Assembly (NCBI RefSeq): GCF_009756665.1
Contig: NZ_CP037953.1
Location: forward strand, 62,001-126,000
Source of the DNA: Permianibacter aggregans
Lineage (GTDB): Bacteria > Pseudomonadota > Gammaproteobacteria > Enterobacterales > Permianibacteraceae
Length of the DNA: 64,000 nucleotides
Direction: 5' to 3'
Part shown: positions 56,737 to 64,000 of the stretch, piece by piece
Position numbering within the stretch: the stretch's first letter is position 1
How the letters are laid out: every line of letters starts with the position of its first letter
Made by a program: the position numbers and the translations under genes
Notes under the pieces: model-generated
The model's input: only the letters and a program-made list of their open reading frames with translations
What the model was told of the DNA's origin: nothing
Database searches by the model: none

Positions 56737-58614
56737 TCATGAAACGGCGGGCATTGGTGTTGGAGCCGGCATCACCCGGTTTCTTCCTTCCGCTTTGGCC
56801 TGATACAGCGCGTTGTCGGCCCGGATAAGCAGCTGCTTAAAACTTTCATCGTCGTTCTGAGCGCTAGCGACACCAAAACTGGCCTGCGTGAGCACCCCAT
56901 CGACCGCCAGCTCTTCGCTTATCACCTCAACCTGCTGACGCAAGCGCTCAGCTAAACGAAGCGCGGCATCACTGTCGGTATGCGGCATAAGCAGAACAAA
57001 TTCTTCACCGCCGGTGCGGCCGACAAAATCCGTTGCTCGCAATTCTTGCCGACACATTTGAGCAAAGTGCTTCAGCACCTGGTCCCCTACTTCGTGGCCA
57101 AACTGATCATTGATTTGTTTGAAGAAATCCAGATCGATAACGGCAATACTGAAAGGCTCCGGGTAGCGTCTTGAACGGGCAAACTCTGTTTCAGCTCGTT
57201 GCATCAATGCTCTCCGATTTGGCAATCCGGTTAGCACATCGGTATCAGCCAACTCACGTAGGCGCTGACTGATTCGACTGTTGCGCCAAAGCAGCCAGAG
57301 CAACGCGGCAATCAGTACTGCAGCCACGGATACCCCGGTCAATAACGCTCGATTTCGCCGGTTACCTGCCTCAATCTGTAACGCCTGCAGGGCATTATCC
57401 CTCCGCAATAATTCTGCCTCTCTTGCTGCCAACTCCGTAGACAATTCGTTGACACGTTGTTGTTTGGCCAGGTTTTCCTTTTGTAGTGCCGCGAGGCGAC
57501 TTTCCATGACCTTGCCTTGTTCCGTCATTGCCTGTTCCAGGCGCCCGAAACTCGCCAGAATCTGTGCACGTTGATCACGCAGTAGCAGTTGCAAAAAGTT
57601 GGTTTGCAGTTTCTCGTTGCGGGCAATGGCTTCATTGATAAATGCCATTGCCTCCTTCTCTTGATCCAGGTTGCTGGCAATCCGTGCAGCCAACTGCAAC
57701 CAGCGGATCATCGGATACGGCAAATCAGCCGCTCGCGCAATGGGCTCTACCTGCTCCAGCAATTGCTTGGCTTCGCTGTTCCGATCCGCATCGGCCAACA
57801 TGAACGCCACCGCTAGCACGGCAAACAGCTGATTCAACTCACTACCATGTTGTTCCGCTTGCTGACGATATCGCCGCTGCCACTCCAGACCTACACTTAC
57901 GCCTTTCTCATAAACAACCATCCAGGCAAACTGGCTGTACAGGTAGCCGAATAACAAACCGGAACGATTCTCGCTCGTTCTTGCAATCACTTGCTGACCG
58001 AGACGCCACCCCTCCTGCCAATTGCCACTCCAATTTAGCGCATCGATATAGGCAATTTCTGTTTGCAAGCGCAGCCATTCGGGCGTGTCGGCGTCCATGG
58101 ATTCAAGGGATCGTTGCAGAATCGGCAAGCCGTTGGTGAAATCATTCTGGGCCGTTCGTAATCCGCCATCGACTGCTGCCGCAAACTGCCTCGTCATTGC
58201 TGACGCGTGTGTACCTGCCATCGAATCAGCATAAACGGCAGCAGATTGTTTTAACGCATCGGTGGTGAGGCCTCGCAGATCAAGCAGCAAAGCCTGTAGA
58301 GCACGCAAACGGAGCGCTGCGTCCGGATTCATTGCTTGCCAGCGCAAACCTTGTTGTATCGCGCGTTCGGCTTGTGAAGAGTCTAGCAACGCAAAATAAG
58401 CGCATGCGCGAATCCAAGCCAGTTCGGCCGAGTGTGCGCTGGCCTCGGAGGTGATTTCCAGTTGTTCCAGGTTTTTTAATGCATCGTTGGGCCGCTGCCA
58501 GGCCATATCCGTCAAGCGAGGCAGCTCCTCGATTGACGATGCCTGTATCGACGTAACTGACAACAGCATCCACACGGCTAACGTGCGTATCAGGAATATC
58601 GCATACCTGGGCAT
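56737..58614 (-). CDS. Diguanylate cyclase with periplasmic TPR-like region
   Basis: 625 residues. Signal peptide, then a helical region with TPR-like repeats (about 30-370), a coiled coil (about 375-420), one membrane helix (about 421-443) and a C-terminal GGDEF domain with GRTGGEEFVLLMP. The periplasmic repeats would sense a signal and the cytoplasmic GGDEF domain would make c-di-GMP. It follows the sensor-kinase-like gene by 74 bases on the same strand. Confidence 0.9.
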   Translation of the reverse strand: MPRYAIFLIRTLAVWMLLSVTSIQASSIEELPRLTDMAWQRPNDALKNLEQLEITSEASAHSAELAWIRACAYFALLDSSQAERAIQQGLRWQAMNPDAALRLRALQALLLDLRGLTTDALKQSAAVYADSMAGTHASAMTRQFAAAVDGGLRTAQNDFTNGLPILQRSLESMDADTPEWLRLQTEIAYIDALNWSGNWQEGWRLGQQVIARTSENRSGLLFGYLYSQFAWMVVYEKGVSVGLEWQRRYRQQAEQHGSELNQLFAVLAVAFMLADADRNSEAKQLLEQVEPIARAADLPYPMIRWLQLAARIASNLDQEKEAMAFINEAIARNEKLQTNFLQLLLRDQRAQILASFGRLEQAMTEQGKVMESRLAALQKENLAKQQRVNELSTELAAREAELLRRDNALQALQIEAGNRRNRALLTGVSVAAVLIAALLWLLWRNSRISQRLRELADTDVLTGLPNRRALMQRAETEFARSRRYPEPFSIAVIDLDFFKQINDQFGHEVGDQVLKHFAQMCRQELRATDFVGRTGGEEFVLLMPHTDSDAALRLAERLRQQVEVISEELAVDGVLTQASFGVASAQNDDESFKQLLIRADNALYQAKAEGRNRVMPAPTPMPAVS

Positions 58615-58688
58615 GGGTTGGTGAACCGAAGCATGGCTGATGATCGATAAAACGAGTATAGCTTCTTGTGGGAGGTTCGAATGGTATG

Positions 58689-59993
58689 TCAGTACAGAAC
58701 CAATCCAAGCGCTTGCCGCAGGGTTTCGCCACTCCAGTCGGCGCGCAAAACAATAACACCGTCTTCGGTCACCGGTCGTTTATCGGCAAATGGCGTCCAA
58801 ACCAGGTGAGGGAAATGCAAGGCACTGCGAATGTCCCGGAACCTAGTGATATCGCTCAGTGACGTACTGAGAAGAATCGGAGGTTGATAACCAGCCTGCA
58901 ACAAACTGATTGCCTGTTCTGCATTCATCGTGGCCAGGGTGAATCCTGGCGGCAGCAGGCTTTGAATGATTGCTGACACTTCGGTTTGCTCACAAATGCA
59001 CCAGAGCATGGAGTCTTCTTGCGCGGCTTCTGACTGAACCGATTGGTCGGTGGCAATCAATGCGCAAATGCTATTGCCAATGGCCGCATCGCCCATCGCA
59101 AAGACGGTTCCATTGAGTTGTCGAAACAGCCCGAGAACCGGCGTAAGCCCCAAACCTTTTTTATCATTGATTAATGAATTGAAGAAATAGGGTTGAAAAA
59201 GCTTTTCGCATTGATACTGGCTGAATCCTTTGCCTTGTTGGCTAAGGCGAAGCACCGCGTAACGGCCTGGCTGTATGCCTAACATCACCGCACTTTCTTG
59301 TCGTATATCTACCGTTGCTGCTTCGGCGTTGATAGGTTCTGAGGAATATTTTTTTAAATAGTGCGCCAGCAGATTCAGTACTTCTCGCAGCACTTTCGGG
59401 TCCAGCGACAGCTCCAAACTTTCACCCGATTGGCTGCAGCGTATACCTTGAGCATCAAGCTGGTCGACGATAAATAATGGCCAACTAACCGCTTGCTTTT
59501 GCATCATGGCGCGACCCGCCGATAACAGCAATTGTCGCGTGAATCCCGATGCTTGCTGGCCGGAATCGACAATGGTTTGCAACTGCCCGTAGACCGCATG
59601 CGTCGGCGGTAAATCGAGCATGGCCAATTCGGCAAAGCCCATCATCGCGGAAAGATAATTATTGAAGCTGTGGACGATACCGCCAAGCATTTCGGCTTGC
59701 GGTAAGCGTTCGTCAACCGGTTGCTCGGTTGCTAGCCAGTCCCATTCCAGCAGAAAGTGTGGAGGCTGTTGTTCGATGCGAACACGCGCGGTTTGCCACA
59801 TGCCATCACGTCTGGCTCTGGCATTGATTTTGGTGGCGGGAACATTTAGTTGTTGGCAAACAACGGCCCAATCCACCGGATGAATGAGTTGGGCCGGTTC
59901 TTGTTCGCCGAGTTGCGCATGCCAAACGGCATTTTTTTTCAGCGTTTGTCCGCTGGCATCAACCAGCACTTGAGGAAAAGGCGACGCATCCAT
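58689..59993 (-). CDS. Degenerate sensor-kinase-like protein with receiver-like C-terminus
   Basis: 434 residues. The N-terminal about 90 residues are PAS-like. The next part looks like a histidine-kinase dimerisation helix, LGGIVHSFNNYLSAMMGFAELA, which in working kinases usually reads AHDFNNLL. The ATPase-like domain (about 190-310) keeps NLLAHYLKK and GLGLTPVLGLF but has lost much of the rest. The end (about 320-434) looks like a receiver domain. It may be a pseudokinase or a scaffold for the neighbouring cyclase. This is inference. Confidence 0.72.
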   Translation of the reverse strand: MDASPFPQVLVDASGQTLKKNAVWHAQLGEQEPAQLIHPVDWAVVCQQLNVPATKINARARRDGMWQTARVRIEQQPPHFLLEWDWLATEQPVDERLPQAEMLGGIVHSFNNYLSAMMGFAELAMLDLPPTHAVYGQLQTIVDSGQQASGFTRQLLLSAGRAMMQKQAVSWPLFIVDQLDAQGIRCSQSGESLELSLDPKVLREVLNLLAHYLKKYSSEPINAEAATVDIRQESAVMLGIQPGRYAVLRLSQQGKGFSQYQCEKLFQPYFFNSLINDKKGLGLTPVLGLFRQLNGTVFAMGDAAIGNSICALIATDQSVQSEAAQEDSMLWCICEQTEVSAIIQSLLPPGFTLATMNAEQAISLLQAGYQPPILLSTSLSDITRFRDIRSALHFPHLVWTPFADKRPVTEDGVIVLRADWSGETLRQALGLVLY

Positions 59994-60056
59994 GATCGAA
60001 ATACAGCGAGATTTCCGGTGGCGATAAGTGCTCGCTACTGTGCAAGACTACCGCCG

Positions 60057-60995
60057 TTAATGCAACGGAATTTGCTGGTCCTCGACCAAGGCAATTTGCT
60101 CTGCCTCGTGCCGATGCTCCGCCGCCCGCTCCAATAATTTCGGTGTCAGGATCGGGCTGATGCATTGGGCGAAGCCTTGCAAAAAGCTGCGCCAGTGCAG
60201 ATCGCGGCGGTAATTGAAATAGAAATAACCGCCGGGAAAATCGGACTCGGTCGAATGTAAGCTGAGGTCGCTGTCAAATTGCTGGTCATACGCAATCGAC
60301 GGCATCAAGCCCACGCCCCAACCATTGCGCACATAGGTTTTTACAACGGTGGCATCACTGCTGACCAATAACCATTGCTGATTGGATTTATCCGAAGGCA
60401 AGGCCTGATGCAGATGCTCTTCAGCCTCTTTGTCGGAGGCAAACACCAGCAACGGCTCGCCGTTGCGCGACTTCTGTTGCTTGGTCAACCAGGCGTAACG
60501 CCAGCGAGCGCAAGGCAAACTGACCATCGATGGTGAAGAAATCGGCTGCAGGCTGATGATGATGTCCACTTCGCCAAGGTCCAGCCAATCGGCGAAATGA
60601 CTTTCTTCGCCTTGGCGCATCTGCAGGTGCACTTTGTCGAACTCCTGCAAGAACGCCTGCAGCTTGTTCGGCAGGAAATGCCTTGCCGCCAATGGACAAG
60701 AGCCCAAGCGCAAGGTGCCGGAATTCGGATGGGCGTAATCCTTGGCGATTTCCTTGATGGTTTGCGAATCGTGCAGCACACGAGCCGCGACGTCGAGGAT
60801 TTGGCGACCGGCTGGGGTAATATCGACCAGGTGCTTGCCGCTACGGGTGAAGATCTGGATGCCCAGTTCGTCCTCAAGCAGCCGTATCTGCTTGCTGACC
60901 CCTGGTTGCGAGGTGTACAGCGCTTCGGCCGTGGCGGAAACATTGAGGTTGTGACGGGCGACTTCAAAAATGTAACGCAATTGTTGCAGCTTCAT
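60057..60995 (-). CDS. cysB: CysB-like LysR-family regulator
   Basis: 312 residues from the ATG at 60995; a longer frame to 61067 is unlikely. The N-terminal winged helix (MKLQQLRYIFEVARHNLNVS, then SQPGVSKQIRLLEDELG) is the CysB pattern, followed by a periplasmic-binding-type effector domain. CysB controls sulfur assimilation and binds N-acetylserine. The symbol is likely but rests on the N-terminus; Cbl-like paralogues look similar. Confidence 0.82.
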   Translation of the reverse strand: MKLQQLRYIFEVARHNLNVSATAEALYTSQPGVSKQIRLLEDELGIQIFTRSGKHLVDITPAGRQILDVAARVLHDSQTIKEIAKDYAHPNSGTLRLGSCPLAARHFLPNKLQAFLQEFDKVHLQMRQGEESHFADWLDLGEVDIIISLQPISSPSMVSLPCARWRYAWLTKQQKSRNGEPLLVFASDKEAEEHLHQALPSDKSNQQWLLVSSDATVVKTYVRNGWGVGLMPSIAYDQQFDSDLSLHSTESDFPGGYFYFNYRRDLHWRSFLQGFAQCISPILTPKLLERAAEHRHEAEQIALVEDQQIPLH

Positions 60996-61417
60996 ATCCT
61001 TCGCTACTCCTCTTCTCCTGGAATGGCCCGAACCAACAACGGTTGGCGGGTCATCGGATTGCCGCAATCAGGTAAGACGAGCAGGCGCGCTGGTTAAAGC
61101 CTGTTCACCTGTAATTTGGCAGAAAGCGCCGACAGCCGCGAATTCAGGCTGCATCTTCGGGAGGGGGTCACGGCGGTTCTAGCTGGTGTGCCTGTCCATA
61201 GGCTTCGGGAGTCCGCCTGCTGTCCTGTGCGCTTGCCCTCCTCCGGCTTCAAGCTCGCACAGGCCATAAAAAAGGGTCTGTCTCATAACCTCTTTGCTTA
61301 ATCATAGTCATTGTTCAAAAAAGCGCCAAGCCAAAAACAGCGAATATTCGCCGGCCCCGGTTTGCTGCCATCTCCGTATAATGTGCGCCCTTCGATTCAC
61401 CATTCCGGATACCTGTT
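60996..61417. other. Gene-free stretch between the CysB-like gene and mfd
   Basis: No supported gene. GGAGGG at about 61160 can pair with CCCTCC at 61236-61241, enclosing a GC-rich segment that could be a structured RNA; this is weak. A short frame across 61116-61301 shows no family I know. Confidence 0.35.
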
Positions 61418-64000
61418 TTGCTGGCTTTCCTGCGCGCTCTCGACTCCCTGAAATTCCACCCCGGCTTCCGTACACCGATGCCGACCTGCCACGGCGCTGC
61501 CCAAGCGCTGGCACTGGCGCATTTGGCGCGGCAACGGGGTCGGATGTTGGTGGCAGTAACGGCCGACAGCCCAAGCGCCATGCGCCTGGAGCAAGAGCTG
61601 AAGACGTTGGCGCCGGATGTGCCAATCCGCCATTTCCCGGACTGGGAAACCCTGCCCTACGACACCTTTTCACCGCACCAGGACATCGTTTCCGAACGCC
61701 TGTCGACGCTGGTTGAATTGCAACAGCCGCAACAAGGCATCCTGCTCCTCGCCGCGCCGGCCCTGCTGATGCGGGTTACGCCCAAGTCCTTCGTCAATCT
61801 GCACAGTTTGCTGGTCAAGGTCGGCGACCGCATGGACCTGCCGGAATTGCGCCGCAAGCTGGAGCAATCCGGCTACCGTTGCGTCGCCGAAGTCATGGAG
61901 CACGGTGAATTTGCCGTACGTGGAGCACTCGTTGATTTGTTCCCAATGGGTAGCGAACAACCATTCCGGCTCGACTTCTTCGACGACGAAATCGAATCGA
62001 TTCGGGTGTTCGATGTGGATAGCCAGCTTTCTCGTGACTCGCTGAACGAAATTCGTTTATTGCCTGCGCATGAGTTTCCTTGGAATGACGATGGTATTAC
62101 CGCCTTCCGTCAGGCCTTTCGCGCCCGCTTCGACGCGCTACTGCATCCGGAATCGATTTACGGCCAGATCAGCAAAGGCTATTTGCCGGCGGGCATCGAG
62201 TATTACCTGCCGCTGTTTTTCCCCTCACTGGCGACGTTGTTTGATTATTTACCCTCAGACAGCTTGTTCGTCACGCTCGGCAATCTGCAGCCCGCTGTCG
62301 AACACTTTTGGCGCGACTTGCAGGAGCGCTATGAAGAGCGCCGCGTGGACACGTTCCGGCCATTGGTTGCACCTGGCGAACTGTATTTAAAAGAAGAAGA
62401 ATTGTTCGCGACGTTGAAAAATTATGAGCGATTGAGCAGCGAGCAAACATCCGATGTTGCGCTCAGTCAGCCGCTGCCCAACCTCAATATCGATACGCGT
62501 GCATCGGTGCCGTTTTCCGCTCTGCAAAGTTTTTCTTTGCAGCACCAAGGCCGGCTAGTCATTGCAGTCGACTCCGCTGGTCGGCGCGAAGTACTGCTGC
62601 CGTTGTTCAAACAAAGTGGTCTCGAGCCGGAACTGTTTGATGACTGGCAAAGCGCCATCGACAGCAAAGCAAAACTGGCGCTGACTGTAGCACCGGTCGA
62701 GCGCGGTTTTATCAGCAGCGACGGCATGCTCGCGCTCGTTACCGAAGCTGATTTGTTCGGCGCGCAAATGGTGCAGCAGCGCCGTCGCCGCGCGAAGGTC
62801 ACCGACCCCGATGCCGTTATCCGCGATTTGTCGGAATTGCGCATCGGTGATCCGGTCGTGCATATCGAACACGGCGTTGGCCGTTATCAAGGTTTGCAAA
62901 TCATCGATGCCGCTGGCGTGCAAGCCGAATACCTGGTGCTCGAATACAGCGGCAACGACAAGCTCTACGTTCCGGTGCAATCACTGCATTTGATTGGTCG
63001 TTATCTGGGTGCCGCCGCTGATGCGGCACCGTGGCACAAGCTCGGCACCGAGCAATGGAGCAAGGCTCGCCAGAAAGCCGCAGAAAAAATTCGCGACGTG
63101 GCGGTTGAACTGCTGGACTTGCATGCCCGCCGTGCCGCCTCGGAAGGCTTGAAAGGTGAAATCGACGAACTGGAATATCAGCGCTTTGCCGCCGGTTTCG
63201 CGTTTGAAGAAACGCCCGATCAGGAAGCGTCAATCAAAGCGGTACTGAACGACCTGAAACAAAAACGCCCCATGGATCGTCTGGTATGCGGCGACGTGGG
63301 CTTTGGTAAAACCGAAGTGGCCATGCGCGCCGCATTTGCCGCCGTGCAGAATGGCTGGCAGGTGGCGGTGCTGGTGCCGACCACCCTGCTCGCTCAGCAG
63401 CATTACAACAACTTTACCGATCGTTTTGCCGATTGGCCGATTCGCATCGAGCTGCTATCTCGCTTCAAAACCGACAAGGAACAAAAAGTCGCGATCGAGG
63501 CGATGGCCGAAGGCAAAGCCGATATCGTTATCGGCACCCACAAACTGATCCAAGGCGATATTCGCTTTGCCAAATTGGGTTTGCTGATTGTTGATGAAGA
63601 GCACCGCTTTGGCGTGCGCCAAAAAGAGCAAATCAAGGCATTGGCGGCGAACGTGCACTTGCTGACGCTAACGGCAACCCCAATTCCACGCACACTGAAT
63701 ATGGCGCTGTCCGGCATTCGTGATTTGAGTTTGATCACAACGCCGCCAGCGCGTCGTCTGTCGATCAAAACCTTTGTCCGTGAACGCAACGACGCCTTGA
63801 TCAAAGAAGCCATCTTGCGGGAAACGATGCGCGGCGGTCAGGCCTATTTCCTGCACAACGATGTCGACAGTATCGAAGTCACCACCTCGAAACTGCAGGA
63901 CTTATTGCCGGATGTACGCTTTGGTTTTGCCCATGGCCAAATGCGCGAACGCGAACTCGAGCGCATCATGCGTGATTTCTATCACCAACGTTTTCAGGTG
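61418..64000 (+). CDS. mfd: Transcription-repair coupling factor Mfd, C-terminal part outside the window
   Basis: 861 codons visible from a TTG at 61418; the frame runs to the last base. A TAA at 61379 rules out a much earlier start, and an ATG at 61478 is the next good start. The UvrB-homology N-terminus (FPDWETLPYDTFSPHQDIVS), the RNA-polymerase-binding (CarD-like) domain (VVHIEHGVGRYQG) and the translocase motifs GDVGFGKTE (Walker A) and VDEEHRFGV (DEEH box) are clear. Mfd removes stalled RNA polymerase and recruits UvrA to the lesion. Confidence 0.95.
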   Translation, partial: MLAFLRALDSLKFHPGFRTPMPTCHGAAQALALAHLARQRGRMLVAVTADSPSAMRLEQELKTLAPDVPIRHFPDWETLPYDTFSPHQDIVSERLSTLVELQQPQQGILLLAAPALLMRVTPKSFVNLHSLLVKVGDRMDLPELRRKLEQSGYRCVAEVMEHGEFAVRGALVDLFPMGSEQPFRLDFFDDEIESIRVFDVDSQLSRDSLNEIRLLPAHEFPWNDDGITAFRQAFRARFDALLHPESIYGQISKGYLPAGIEYYLPLFFPSLATLFDYLPSDSLFVTLGNLQPAVEHFWRDLQERYEERRVDTFRPLVAPGELYLKEEELFATLKNYERLSSEQTSDVALSQPLPNLNIDTRASVPFSALQSFSLQHQGRLVIAVDSAGRREVLLPLFKQSGLEPELFDDWQSAIDSKAKLALTVAPVERGFISSDGMLALVTEADLFGAQMVQQRRRRAKVTDPDAVIRDLSELRIGDPVVHIEHGVGRYQGLQIIDAAGVQAEYLVLEYSGNDKLYVPVQSLHLIGRYLGAAADAAPWHKLGTEQWSKARQKAAEKIRDVAVELLDLHARRAASEGLKGEIDELEYQRFAAGFAFEETPDQEASIKAVLNDLKQKRPMDRLVCGDVGFGKTEVAMRAAFAAVQNGWQVAVLVPTTLLAQQHYNNFTDRFADWPIRIELLSRFKTDKEQKVAIEAMAEGKADIVIGTHKLIQGDIRFAKLGLLIVDEEHRFGVRQKEQIKALAANVHLLTLTATPIPRTLNMALSGIRDLSLITTPPARRLSIKTFVRERNDALIKEAILRETMRGGQAYFLHNDVDSIEVTTSKLQDLLPDVRFGFAHGQMRERELERIMRDFYHQRFQV

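Noticed and set aside
61157-61245. Possible tRNA or small RNA from GGAGGG/CCCTCC pairing
   Set aside because: No anticodon arm or T-loop and no match to 4.5S or 6S RNA; listed only as a weak hint.
1-64000. CRISPR arrays, rRNA and tRNA genes
   Set aside because: No regularly spaced repeats and no recognisable rRNA or tRNA sequence was seen.

Overview
The window reads as chromosome of a gammaproteobacterium of medium GC content. I cannot name the species. The evidence is the mix of Epd-type erythrose-4-phosphate dehydrogenase, a CysB-like LysR regulator, a class I fumarase, the methylcitrate genes prpB, prpC and prpD, Zur/CobW zinc genes, RtcB-PrfH and an Mfd close to the enterobacterial type. 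I saw no rRNA, tRNA or CRISPR array. Both ends cut genes: a copper P-type ATPase at the left and mfd at the right.

Region 1 (1-16.2 kb) is accessory DNA. It begins with a copper-resistance cluster on the minus strand: multicopper oxidase CopA, CopB, a Met/His-rich periplasmic protein, a methyltransferase, a membrane-anchored cytochrome c, a small periplasmic protein and a YHS-type copper ATPase. A two-component system diverges from it across a strong palindrome. Next come an EamA exporter, a divergent ZIP-family transporter, an AraC regulator, a sterol-desaturase-like membrane enzyme with a suspicious upstream stop, and an unknown protein. The region ends with a divergent KfrA-like coiled-coil protein and tyrosine recombinase. 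Just beyond the recombinase lies a GGDEF gene with no 5' part, so this is probably the right edge of a mobile element that extends beyond the left end of the window.

Region 2 (16.7-25.8 kb) holds a GIN-FISUMP fusion protein, a cupin, a zinc set (Zur, a CobW GTPase and a MerC-like membrane protein), and a four-gene electron-transfer operon. That operon encodes a ferric-reductase-like flavocytochrome, a cytochrome b5-like protein, a decaheme cytochrome and an MtrB/PioB porin. An FNR/Anr-like box sits upstream. Together the products could carry electrons from cytoplasmic NAD(P)H to outside the cell.

Region 3 (26.0-29.6 kb) is AT-rich. Three unrelated hypothetical genes are separated by attC-like sites with no integrase nearby, which fits a cluster of integron cassettes lacking an integrase (CALIN). 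One product carries a HEPN-like R-x4-H motif.

Region 4 (29.7-64 kb) is mostly core genome: an FtsX-type ABC exporter with an HlyD-like adaptor, a YdjM-like membrane protein, an MFS transporter, a PAS-AraC regulator, RtcB-PrfH RNA/ribosome repair, pirin, a universal stress protein with SulP, epd, an aromatic aminotransferase, a diguanylate cyclase, prpB-prpC and prpD, fumarase, pabB, a NUDIX CoA pyrophosphatase, L-serine dehydratase, a second diguanylate cyclase, a degenerate sensor-kinase-like protein, a CysB-like regulator and mfd. A 146-bp near-perfect palindromic repeat and a pair of short REP-like repeats lie between genes.
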